A DNA stretch of 38,611 nt. It comes from Oscillospiraceae bacterium (GTDB lineage: Bacteria > Bacillota > Clostridia > Oscillospirales > Acutalibacteraceae). Below are positions 8,196-16,349 of this stretch, one piece after another. The stretch's first letter is position 1. Every line of letters begins with the position of its first letter. The translations under genes were made by a program, and so were the position numbers. Under the pieces are notes generated by a model that ran no database searches, was not told where the DNA came from, and saw only the letters and a program-made list of their open reading frames with translations. The stretch is taken from assembly GCA_015066165.1 (NCBI GenBank), contig SVOX01000002.1, positions 1-38,611 on the forward strand, in the 5' to 3' direction.

Positions 8196-8203
8196 GTTAT
8201 AAT
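8175..8203 (+). promoter_or_regulatory. Promoter of the G5-M23 peptidase gene
   Basis: A -35 box TTGCAA (8175-8180), a 17-bp spacer and a perfect -10 box TATAAT (8198-8203) lie 41 bp before the GTG start. The -35 and spacer lie inside the hairpin at 8168-8195. Confidence 0.75.
8184..8200 (+). promoter_or_regulatory. WalR(YycF)-box-like direct repeat
   Basis: TGTAAC, 5 bp, TGTTAT matches the WalR consensus TGTWAH-N5-TGTWAH described in Bacillus and Staphylococcus. A second pair, TGTTAC at 8216-8221 and TGTAAT at 8226-8231, has a 4-bp spacer. The first box overlaps the -10 region, a position that would suit repression. The adjacent gene is a cell-wall peptidase, the usual kind of WalR target. 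Binding is inferred from pattern only. Confidence 0.4.
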
Positions 8204-8244
8204 AATCCTAGTAAATGTTACAAATTGTAATTTTTGGATAGGAT

Positions 8245-9483
8245 GTGACTGTTATTTTTAAGGATTTGATTGAAGAATCACTTTTAAAAACTTCCAAATT
8301 CATAAATAACAACAAAATATTAGTTAGATACACTTCGTTTTTATTGGTAGCAGTATTGGCTCTTGTAATCAGCATTGTTTCCTGTGGTATTAAAATTGGT
8401 TACAACGTTGAATATTCAGGAAAAAATATTGCTGTTGTCGATGATGTTTCGGTTTTTGAAACCGCTAAAGATATTGTTTTAACGTCTTTAAAGGGTGATA
8501 ACACTCATAACGTTGTATCAAAGCCAAAGTTTAAGCTGACCGTAACTTCAAATGATAACCTTTTTGATGACCAAATGGTAGCGGATGCTATCATTGAAAA
8601 TACCGAAGAAATAACTTTTTCTTCTGCAATTACTATCAATGGTGAAGTTTTGGCTTACGGCGAACGTAGCGAGTTAAAAAATTTGGTATCTCAAGCGCTT
8701 AATAAATATTATGTAGAAGGCGCTACCAACACTTCAACTTTTGTTGACGAAGTTAATATAGAAGAGGGTTGTTGCCTTAAGGGTGAAATAAAAACAATCG
8801 AACAATTAGGTCAACTTGTTAATTCTTTAAAGGTAAGAACTGTTTCAACCGTTACAACCGAATCTGCGGTTAAGTACTCAACTAAAACAGTATATACAAG
8901 CACAAAAGAACGTGGTTATGAAAAAATCAAAACCAAAGGCGTTAAAGGTGTTAAATCTGAAACTGCTGTAGTTGAAACCATTAACGGTAAAGAAACTGCA
9001 AAAACAGTTATTGCAAGAAAAGTTATTAAGCAACCTGTACAAAAGGTTGTTGTAAAAGGCACCGCATCGTCTTATGCAAAAGCAACCGCAACTGCTAATG
9101 CCCGCTCACAAGGATTTATCCACCCAATGAACAGAGGCGACATTAAGCAAGTAAGCGCTTACTGGGGCGACGGCAGAGGCCATCAGGCAATGGATTTTTC
9201 GGGCAATGTTGGCAAACCGATATTTGCTTCCAAGGGCGGTAGAGTTGTAGAAGCCGGCTGGGACGGAGCATACGGTTATATGGTAGTTATTGACCACGGT
9301 AAAGGATATAAGACAAGATACGCACACGCAAGCGCACTTTGTGTTAAAAGAGGTCAACTTGTAACCCAAGGTCAACAAATCGCAAAACTTGGTAATACAG
9401 GTCGCTCAACCGGCCCGCATTTACATTTTGAAGTTATTAAAAACGGCGTTCGTGTAAACCCCGCGCCTTATATTGGATATTAA
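8245..9483 (+). CDS. Membrane-anchored G5-domain M23 peptidase (LytM-type)
   Basis: This 412-residue protein is a likely cell-wall endopeptidase that cuts peptidoglycan cross-bridges or stem peptides outside the membrane. A membrane anchor spans about 31-50. A middle region is followed by a G5 domain at about 197-273, a module thought to bind wall sugars. The C-terminal M23 domain has the full zinc and catalytic set: H313 and D317 (GHQAMDFSG), H361 (RYAH) and H392/H394 (GPHLHFEV), so it should be active. The start is GTG, just after TTGGATAGGAT, which serves as the ribosome binding site; the exact start is less certain. It ends at a strong terminator shared with the capsule operon. Its promoter carries a WalR-like box. 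Confidence 0.93.
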   Translation: MTVIFKDLIEESLLKTSKFINNNKILVRYTSFLLVAVLALVISIVSCGIKIGYNVEYSGKNIAVVDDVSVFETAKDIVLTSLKGDNTHNVVSKPKFKLTVTSNDNLFDDQMVADAIIENTEEITFSSAITINGEVLAYGERSELKNLVSQALNKYYVEGATNTSTFVDEVNIEEGCCLKGEIKTIEQLGQLVNSLKVRTVSTVTTESAVKYSTKTVYTSTKERGYEKIKTKGVKGVKSETAVVETINGKETAKTVIARKVIKQPVQKVVVKGTASSYAKATATANARSQGFIHPMNRGDIKQVSAYWGDGRGHQAMDFSGNVGKPIFASKGGRVVEAGWDGAYGYMVVIDHGKGYKTRYAHASALCVKRGQLVTQGQQIAKLGNTGRSTGPHLHFEVIKNGVRVNPAPYIGY

Positions 9484-9487
9484 AAAC

Positions 9488-9515
9488 AAAAACCCGCTCA
9501 TTAGAGCGGGTTTTT
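9488..9515. terminator. Bidirectional terminator between the M23 gene and the capsule operon
   Basis: A perfect 12-bp stem, AAAAACCCGCTC with GAGCGGGTTTTT, and an ATTA loop lie between the convergent stop codons at 9481-9483 and 9523-9525. The T-run on either strand makes it work in both directions, ending the 27-kb operon. Confidence 0.95.
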
Positions 9516-9522
9516 GTTATGC

Positions 9523-10665
9523 TTAAAATTTACGCCAAACCATTTTATTTACTACACCAGTATAACTTTGAATAAGTTTTACAACTTTTGTAGAAACGTT
9601 TTCTTCCACGTAATCGGGCACAGGAATACCATAGTCGCCGTTTTTGTTCATTTCAACTGCGGTTTCTACTGCTTGTAAAAGACCGTTTTCATCAATACCA
9701 GCCAGTACGAAACACGCTTTGTCAAGCGCTTCGGGGCGTTCGGTTGAGGTTCTAATACAAATTGCAGGGAAAGGACAACCTATACTTGTGAAGAAACTTG
9801 ATTCTTCGGGTAAAGTGCCGCTATCTGAAATTACAGCAAAAGCATTTTTTTGCAAACAGTTGTAATCATGGAAACCAAGGGGTTCGTGTTGTATTACAAG
9901 GTCGTTAAGTTTAAAACCGCTTTCTTCAATACGCTTTTTAGAACGTGGGTGGCAAGAGTAAAGAATAGGCATTTTATATTTTTCGGCAATTGTGTTGATA
10001 GCATTGAATAGAGATAAGAAGTTTTTTTCGGTGTCAATGTTTTCTTCTCTATGAGCCGAAAGAAGAATGTATTTGCCTTTTTCAATGCCTAATTTTTGGT
10101 GAATATTTGATGCATTGATTTTTTCTAAATTTTCTTTTAAAACTTCTGCCATTGGGGAACCGGTTACGTAAACACGCTCTTTTGGCAAACCGCATTCGTG
10201 CAAATATTTACGTGCATGTTCCGAATAGGCAAGGTTAACGTCACTTATAATATCAACAATTCGGCGGTTGGTTTCTTCGGGCAAACACTCGTCCTTGCAA
10301 CGATTTCCCGCTTCCATATGAAAAATCGGAATATGTAAACGTTTGGCGGAAATTGCTGAAAGGCAAGAGTTAGTATCTCCAAGAATGAGCAAAGCATCGG
10401 GCTTTAATTCGCTCATTAGTTTGTAAGATTTTGCAATAATATTGCCTATGGTTTCACCTAGGTCGCTGCCAACAGCTTCAAGGTAATAATCAGGATTACG
10501 AAGCCCTAAATCTTCAAAGAAAATTTGGTTTAGAGTATAATCATAATTCTGTCCTGTGTGGACTAAAATCTGGTCGAAATATTTATCGCATTTTTTTATT
10601 ACTGCCGCTAATCGAATAATTTCGGGGCGAGTGCCGACAATGGTCATAAGCTTTAGCTTGGGCAT
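9523..10665 (-). CDS. wecB: Non-hydrolysing UDP-GlcNAc 2-epimerase (WecB/CapG/FnlC type)
   Basis: This 380-residue enzyme has the family's GTRPEIIR motif near residues 11-18, an EAGNR segment, SAHREENID in the middle and a late SDSGTLPEE-type uridine-binding stretch. Because it lies in the same operon as capE and capF homologues, its likely job is the last step of UDP-N-acetyl-L-fucosamine synthesis (CapG/FnlC: 2-epimerisation of the talosamine intermediate). Making UDP-ManNAc instead is possible, since the subfamilies are close. It starts 3 bp after the upstream stop with a GGAGG ribosome binding site, and is the last gene of the operon. Confidence 0.93.
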   Translation of the reverse strand: MPKLKLMTIVGTRPEIIRLAAVIKKCDKYFDQILVHTGQNYDYTLNQIFFEDLGLRNPDYYLEAVGSDLGETIGNIIAKSYKLMSELKPDALLILGDTNSCLSAISAKRLHIPIFHMEAGNRCKDECLPEETNRRIVDIISDVNLAYSEHARKYLHECGLPKERVYVTGSPMAEVLKENLEKINASNIHQKLGIEKGKYILLSAHREENIDTEKNFLSLFNAINTIAEKYKMPILYSCHPRSKKRIEESGFKLNDLVIQHEPLGFHDYNCLQKNAFAVISDSGTLPEESSFFTSIGCPFPAICIRTSTERPEALDKACFVLAGIDENGLLQAVETAVEMNKNGDYGIPVPDYVEENVSTKVVKLIQSYTGVVNKMVWRKF

Positions 10666-10668
10666 TTT

Positions 10669-11871
10669 TTATTCCTCCGTATTTTCGTAGAGTTCAAACT
10701 GTTTATAAACCGCCAAACGCTCATTAGCGTAGGCGTTTGCTTTTATAAGTGACGGTCTTTTGCCGAAAAGCATCAAAATTAGGTAGCGTATAATCCGCCA
10801 AACAAAAACAAACGGGTAGAGAATTTTCCATTTGCGCAAAAACGGGTACAGATAGTACATCGAGCCGCAAAGGGTCAAAATTTGATTTTTAAACTTGTTG
10901 TTTTTTGTACCGTTTTTACCGTTAAGGGAAATCATTCGCCCTGCACCCGCGCGATTACTATCCTTTTTTCCAAAGTTGCCTGAAGAAAATAAATCCTCAA
11001 TAACTTGCTCGCAAAGGTTTTGTTCAATATCTTTGGCCCATTCGGGACAAGCGGTACCTAAATAAATGTGCGCGGTTTTTGTAATAACACAAGCAAATTT
11101 AAAGGTTCCGCTCTTTTTAAGAAGCGGTAAAAATTCTTCTTGCCAAAAGGGGTAGGTATGGGTTTTTTCAATAAAGTAAGCCCAATCGCAAAGGTGCCTA
11201 AGACCTATGCCTTCACCTAAAAGGTGGTGAATGGTATGAAGTAAAATAATCGCCGCATGAATTTGTGGCAATGGATTATTAAAATTGGGATTTTTATTGT
11301 TTGTATATTTTAGGGCTGCGTTTTTTAAATAATTTCTAAAAAGAGTGCCCGCATTACCGTTGGGAATACCCGCAACCTCAAAGTGCATTTCTAAATGCTC
11401 GTGCGGTTTTTTAAAGACTCGGTGGCAAATATGCTCATCAAGTTCTTTTTTATATCCTGCATTAATAAGCGCCTCTTCAACAAGGGGCTGTTGTTCGGGT
11501 AAAATCAAAAAATCAACGTCACCTAACACCCTTTTTGTTGGGTCGGGATAATATGAAGCGGAGGCAAGCCCCTTTAATATAATGTAAGGGAAATTATTAT
11601 CTTCCAAAATTTTAATAAGCTTATTTTGCGCCGATAAAACCTGTGAATTTTTAACAAGGTACTGCATAGAAAGATTAAACCATGCGGTACTAACGTCGTT
11701 TGGAATAAGGTGGGTATGGTTTAAGGTGCCTTCAATTGCTAAAAGCGGTACCGCCTGCGAAATACTTTCTTTTCTAACCGCTTCCCAATCCTCGGCAGAA
11801 AGTGTGGAAAAATCAAACTCGCTATTCGGTTTTAAAAGAGCCAAAAGTGCTTCTTGTGTGGGGCTAAGCAT
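10669..11871 (-). CDS. Nucleotidyltransferase-fold family protein (NTP_transf_5-like)
   Basis: This 400-residue protein resembles the 'nucleotidyltransferase family protein' group (Pfam NTP_transf_5) found in many capsule and exopolysaccharide clusters. The supporting motifs are YIILKGLASASYYPDP at about 96-111, GDVDFLI at 117-123 with the two acidic metal ligands D118 and D120, and a later ILLHTIHHLL segment with DWAYFI. No reaction has been firmly assigned to the family, so the role here is unknown. It lies between capF and wecB, with a 6-bp gap and GGAGG ribosome binding site upstream and a 3-bp gap downstream. A short hydrophobic basic stretch near residues 345-370 may contact the membrane. 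Confidence 0.8.
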   Translation of the reverse strand: MLSPTQEALLALLKPNSEFDFSTLSAEDWEAVRKESISQAVPLLAIEGTLNHTHLIPNDVSTAWFNLSMQYLVKNSQVLSAQNKLIKILEDNNFPYIILKGLASASYYPDPTKRVLGDVDFLILPEQQPLVEEALINAGYKKELDEHICHRVFKKPHEHLEMHFEVAGIPNGNAGTLFRNYLKNAALKYTNNKNPNFNNPLPQIHAAIILLHTIHHLLGEGIGLRHLCDWAYFIEKTHTYPFWQEEFLPLLKKSGTFKFACVITKTAHIYLGTACPEWAKDIEQNLCEQVIEDLFSSGNFGKKDSNRAGAGRMISLNGKNGTKNNKFKNQILTLCGSMYYLYPFLRKWKILYPFVFVWRIIRYLILMLFGKRPSLIKANAYANERLAVYKQFELYENTEE

Positions 11872-11877
11872 TAAGTG

Positions 11878-13038
11878 TTAAACCTCCTCAAAAAAAGTAT
11901 CAGGGTGAGTAGGGTCAAAGCTTTCATTTGCCCACATAACAGTTACTAAATCTTGCGTATCGCTTAGATTTATGATGTTATGGGTGTAACCGGGAAGCAT
12001 GTGAATTGCTTCTATTTTTTCTCCGCTCACCTCAAACCGTAAAATCTCATCGGAGTCGATTTTACGCTGTTCGATAAGTCCTTTACCCGAAACCACAATA
12101 AAGAATTCCCACTTTGTGTGGTGCCAGTGTTGACCTTTCGTGATACCGGGTTTTGAAATATTAACCGAGAATTGACCGCAATTAGCCGTTTTTAAAAGTT
12201 CGGTAAAACTGCCACGGTTGTCAACATTCATTTTAAGCGAAAATTTTGCTTTTTCTTTTGGTAAATAAGAAAGATATGTGGAATAAAGTTTCTTTGCAAA
12301 ACTGCCAAAAGGTATTTCAGGCATTAAAAGTGTCTCAGGTTGATCTTTAAATGAATATAAAAGTTTTTCAATTTCACCCAAAGTTACCTTGTGAGTGGTG
12401 GGGCATATGCAAAATTCACCTTCTTTAATGGGTTTGCCTTCAAGACACAACATCATTTGGTCGATTAGGTCGTCTATATAAAGAAGCTCTAATTGGGCGT
12501 TTCGGTCATTAACGGTGATTTCCAAATCGTTTGCAATATTATAGCACCAAGTAGCAATAACACTGTTGTAATTAGGTCTGCACCATTTGCCAAAAAGGTT
12601 TGGAAAGCGGTAAACAAAAATTTCAGCACCAACTTCTTTGCCGTATGCAAAGAATAGGTCTTCACCGGCTTTTTTACTTCTTCCATAGTCGTTGTTATAT
12701 CGACCTTTCAAAGTTGCTTGAATAGAAGAAGAAAGCATAACGGGGCAGGTGTTGCCGTGCTTTTTGAGTGTTTCTAAAAGCACCCTGCCAAAACCAAAGT
12801 TACCTTGCATAAACTCTTCCGAATTTTGCGGACGGTTAACACCCGCAAGGTTGAAAACGAAATCGGCTTTTTCGCAGTATAAATTAAGTTCTTCGGCAGT
12901 AGAGTCAATGTCGTAGAGGTAAATTTCCTCAATATTGAGCTCAGGGTGGGTGCGGTCCTTGCTATCGCGTATGTTTTTTAGCGCTTCGGTTAAGTTTTTA
13001 CCAACAAAGCCGTTAGCGCCTGTAATAAGTACGTTCAT
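11878..13038 (-). CDS. capF: CapF/FnlB-type reductase: N-terminal SDR and C-terminal cupin
   Basis: This 386-residue protein is the second enzyme of UDP-N-acetyl-L-fucosamine synthesis in Staphylococcus aureus CapF and E. coli FnlB. It reduces the 4-keto intermediate with NADPH to the talosamine form. The N-terminal Rossmann fold has GANGFVGKN and a catalytic YGRSK. The C-terminal cupin (about 265-380) has GQHWHHTKWEFFIVVSGKG, which in CapF carries a metal site and does an epimerisation step. The order SDR then cupin and the length match CapF. Its start overlaps the capE stop by one base (TAATG), indicating coupling. Confidence 0.93.
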   Translation of the reverse strand: MNVLITGANGFVGKNLTEALKNIRDSKDRTHPELNIEEIYLYDIDSTAEELNLYCEKADFVFNLAGVNRPQNSEEFMQGNFGFGRVLLETLKKHGNTCPVMLSSSIQATLKGRYNNDYGRSKKAGEDLFFAYGKEVGAEIFVYRFPNLFGKWCRPNYNSVIATWCYNIANDLEITVNDRNAQLELLYIDDLIDQMMLCLEGKPIKEGEFCICPTTHKVTLGEIEKLLYSFKDQPETLLMPEIPFGSFAKKLYSTYLSYLPKEKAKFSLKMNVDNRGSFTELLKTANCGQFSVNISKPGITKGQHWHHTKWEFFIVVSGKGLIEQRKIDSDEILRFEVSGEKIEAIHMLPGYTHNIINLSDTQDLVTVMWANESFDPTHPDTFFEEV

Positions 13039-14084
13039 TAGTTATTCTCCAAAGCAGCTAATTCGTCGCGGATATACTGTAGGCTTAAAAGCTTTTCTTT
13101 AACCTGCTGGACGTTTAGTAAATCGGTATTGTTTGAGTTAAACTCGGTTAAGGGGTTACGTTCTACGTCACCATCTTTAAAATATTTGTCATAGTTAAGA
13201 CCACGGTTGTCGCAAGGCACACGGTAAAAATCGCCCATATCGGTAGCGTTGGCACATTCTTCGTTTGTGAGAAGTGTTTCGTACATTTTTTCACCGTGGC
13301 GAATACCAATAACCTTAATTTTAGTTTCGGAATTAAAGAGTTCAGTAACTGCTTTTGCCAATGTTTCAATGGTACAAGCAGGTGCTTTTTGAACCAAAAT
13401 ATCGCCCGATTTGCCGTTTTCAAAGGCAAAGAGAACAAGGTCAACCGCCTCATCAAGTGACATTATAAAACGAGTCATAGAAGGTTCGGTGATGGTTATA
13501 TCTTTACCGGCTTTGATTTGTTCAATCCAAAGCGGGATAACACTTCCCCGACTGCACATAACGTTACCATAGCGGGTACAACAAATCTTAGTCTTTTCGG
13601 GAGATACAGTACGGGATTTTGCTACGATAACTTTTTCCATCATCGCTTTACTGGTGCCCATAGCGTTAACGGGGTATGCGGCTTTGTCGGTTGAAAGGCA
13701 AACTATGTTTTGAACCCCTGCTTCAATTGCGGCAGTAAGCACGTTTTCGGTACCCAAAACATTGGTTTTTACCGCTTCAATGGGGAAAAATTCACAAGAA
13801 GGGACTTGTTTTAGTGCAGCGGCATGGAAGATATAATCAACGCCGTACATAGCATTTTTTACCGATGCCAAATCACGCACATCGCCTATGTAAAATGTTA
13901 TTTTTTCAGCAACTTCGGGCATTTTTGCCTGAAATTCGTGACGCATATCGTCTTGTTTTTTCTCGTCACGCGACAAAATGCGAATTTCACCAATATCGGT
14001 ATCGAGAAATCTGTTAAGCACAGCGTTACCGAATGAACCGGTACCACCGGTAATTAAAAGTGTTTTGTTTTTAAAGTTTGACAT
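13038..14084 (-). CDS. capE: UDP-GlcNAc 4,6-dehydratase/5-epimerase (CapE/FnlA/WbjB type)
   Basis: This 348-residue short-chain dehydrogenase-type enzyme starts the UDP-L-FucNAc route from UDP-GlcNAc. The NAD(P)-binding loop TGGTGSFGN is at about 12-20. The usual catalytic YxxxK is replaced by MxxxK (M143, K147, in NAMGTSKAMMEK), the hallmark of the inverting CapE/FlaA1 group. LSTDKAAYPVN just before it is also diagnostic. A GGAG motif lies 8 nt before the ATG. It is followed immediately by capF. The pathway assignment is strong because all three Cap/Fnl enzymes are present in the operon. Confidence 0.95.
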   Translation of the reverse strand: MSNFKNKTLLITGGTGSFGNAVLNRFLDTDIGEIRILSRDEKKQDDMRHEFQAKMPEVAEKITFYIGDVRDLASVKNAMYGVDYIFHAAALKQVPSCEFFPIEAVKTNVLGTENVLTAAIEAGVQNIVCLSTDKAAYPVNAMGTSKAMMEKVIVAKSRTVSPEKTKICCTRYGNVMCSRGSVIPLWIEQIKAGKDITITEPSMTRFIMSLDEAVDLVLFAFENGKSGDILVQKAPACTIETLAKAVTELFNSETKIKVIGIRHGEKMYETLLTNEECANATDMGDFYRVPCDNRGLNYDKYFKDGDVERNPLTEFNSNNTDLLNVQQVKEKLLSLQYIRDELAALENN

Positions 14085-14099
14085 AGTATCGTCTCCAAG

Positions 14100-16349
14100 T
14101 TATTTTCCTTTTATAAGGTTGTAAATTATTGTTTTTAAGGTTTTTTTAGGAATACCAAAGTTTTTAACGGCATATCTAAAGCCATTATTTTTATATTTGT
14201 TCCAAAAAACTTCATAACTGCTAGGTTTTGAAGTGGGATGATGGAGCTGTGGCTGTTTGGCGAAACTTATATCAGAAATTTCTTTAATCCCATCTATTTC
14301 AGAAAAAAGTTTTTCACCTTTTTGAGTATTGGTTAATACCATTGAAACGCCTAATGTATCTTCGAAATTAGGGTTAATATTTTCTACACCCCAAAAGTCA
14401 GATATTGTGATATCACTAACACGCTCTTGATTAGTGTACTTACACTCAAAACATGCATCACACGTTATATTATTGCTGTAATAGATATTCATAAATGCGG
14501 AAGTGTTTTGATTGTGTAGTAATTTTGCTTCGGAGGTTTCGATTGCACTTGAATCACCACGCCAAGAGATTGACTTGTTTCTAAAAAAGTATTTTTTAAA
14601 GGGCTGTTTGTTTTGTAACCATTCAATGTATTCAGTGAATACCTTGGGTGAAGGCACACCGTGGCAAATAATATCACATAAATAAAGATTTTCTATATTC
14701 AAACGTTCTTTTGTTACATAATTTTTCACAGCGGCTATTTGGCATGGGGTACCTGAAAATAAGACGGGAATACCGGCTGTAATATCGGTTTTTAGCGACT
14801 CAAAAATATAGGTTATATCGCTTTGAATGTATTTTGTGCCTTGTAATAATACAATATCCTCTATTTTATCAATACGTTTATGGTAAAGCTTAAAATCATT
14901 GTCTAAACTGGCACCGTAAACGCTACCACCATTATTTATTATAGTTTCAGCGAAAGCGGCAAACGCCCCGCCCGAGGTTGAATTTTTACGTAAGCGGTCG
15001 GGTGCTTTAAATGCGTAAGTTTTGGTTGGTTTAGAAGTTGCAGGAGTATTTAAAGCGGGACAAATATTATAACAAGCGTTACAATTTAAACATTTTTGAT
15101 TGTCGATATAACTCTTTAAAAATCCTTTGCTATCCTTTGTTATGCGAATAGCATCGTGTCGACAAGCGGTTTTACAAGCACCGCAACCTATACAATTTTT
15201 TTCGATAAGTGGTTTATTGGTGGAGCTTAATGCATTTAATAAAAATTCTTTGGATGAAGATATAAAACTTTCTAAATTTTTATTAACCGTTAGGAAATTA
15301 ATTTTTTCAGTAGGCAAAACGGGATTTTCTTCATCAATCACATAATCGCAAAGTCCGGCCTTTTCTATAAGGTTGGTTATTCGGCTGCCTCGATGTTTGT
15401 TATTAAACACAAAGAACGGTTTTTCAAAAATAATTGAAAATGCTGTACCGTGAAAAGAGTTGGTGAAAATTGTGTTTGCATATTTAATAGCGTTTAAAAA
15501 TTCTATTGGGCCGTAATGGGACTTTTGGCTATGTTTTTGGTGGCGGTCCTTATTAGCACAAATTTCTACAAGTTTTAGGTTATGTTCCGTAGCATATTTT
15601 TTTGCGGTTTCCAGCATTTTTGAATTAGAAATTATGCTGTAAACTAAAACATATTCTTGCTTTATCAACCTTCTTTTAAAAAGACTTTCATAGTCGGATT
15701 TATTGAGTAAAAAAACAGGATCGCAAACAGTTTCAACCTTTCGACCAACAAGTTTCTCCAAGTAATCGGCGGAATCGGGTTCCCTAACTGAACAGTAATC
15801 GAGTTTTTTGATTAATGGAATAGCTTTTTGAGCTTCAAAAGGGGAGTATTCGGTTTTGCCCATGCTCGCAGCGTAGGATATACGCTTAGTAACACCGCCG
15901 ATATCGCCAAAGAAAATGTCGTTAATACCATCGGTAATATCGGGATTCCAAATTTGATCACTACCGCAAACAACTGTATCAAAACCGACGGTTGAAATCT
16001 CTCTTGCTGATTTGTATGTATTTGAAAGATTGCAATATTTTTTTCTAAACTTTCTAAAATTACGAAGCCTTCTATATTTTTTCGGTGCTGACAGTAGTAA
16101 CGCAATACCTAATTTGAACTTGCGTTTTAAGGATTTATTAGGTTCATTTTGCCAAGAGACTAATAACCAACTTAGTAGTTTGCTGTTAGCGAATTCTGTC
16201 TTTGGGGAGTAGTTGATAATTACGCTTTTGTATCCTAAATTTCTTGTGAATTTGTTGCTGGCGAAAGCTTGAAGATTAGCACCATAATTAACATTATTAT
16301 GAATGGTGATAATACCTATTTTCTTGTTATTCAACAACTGCGTCAACAT
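14100..16349 (-). CDS. Polysaccharide pyruvyltransferase fused to FrhB-like Fe-S protein
   Basis: This 749-residue fusion has an N-terminal polysaccharide pyruvyl transferase domain (about 10-340; CGSDQIWNPD, TNSFHGTAFS). That family usually adds a pyruvate ketal from phosphoenolpyruvate to a sugar. Next is a two-cluster ferredoxin segment with cysteines at 386, 389, 392, 396 and 420, 423, 426, 430. The C-terminal part (about 447-740) is like the F420 hydrogenase/dehydrogenase beta subunit (FrhB), with SGTPCQIAAVK and CDACFECKY. The two parts are often separate neighbouring genes in polysaccharide clusters. What the redox half does to the polymer is unknown. The start overlaps the flippase stop by 23 bp with a poor ribosome binding site; TTG at codon 6 is an alternative start. 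Confidence 0.88.
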   Translation of the reverse strand: MLTQLLNNKKIGIITIHNNVNYGANLQAFASNKFTRNLGYKSVIINYSPKTEFANSKLLSWLLVSWQNEPNKSLKRKFKLGIALLLSAPKKYRRLRNFRKFRKKYCNLSNTYKSAREISTVGFDTVVCGSDQIWNPDITDGINDIFFGDIGGVTKRISYAASMGKTEYSPFEAQKAIPLIKKLDYCSVREPDSADYLEKLVGRKVETVCDPVFLLNKSDYESLFKRRLIKQEYVLVYSIISNSKMLETAKKYATEHNLKLVEICANKDRHQKHSQKSHYGPIEFLNAIKYANTIFTNSFHGTAFSIIFEKPFFVFNNKHRGSRITNLIEKAGLCDYVIDEENPVLPTEKINFLTVNKNLESFISSSKEFLLNALSSTNKPLIEKNCIGCGACKTACRHDAIRITKDSKGFLKSYIDNQKCLNCNACYNICPALNTPATSKPTKTYAFKAPDRLRKNSTSGGAFAAFAETIINNGGSVYGASLDNDFKLYHKRIDKIEDIVLLQGTKYIQSDITYIFESLKTDITAGIPVLFSGTPCQIAAVKNYVTKERLNIENLYLCDIICHGVPSPKVFTEYIEWLQNKQPFKKYFFRNKSISWRGDSSAIETSEAKLLHNQNTSAFMNIYYSNNITCDACFECKYTNQERVSDITISDFWGVENINPNFEDTLGVSMVLTNTQKGEKLFSEIDGIKEISDISFAKQPQLHHPTSKPSSYEVFWNKYKNNGFRYAVKNFGIPKKTLKTIIYNLIKGK

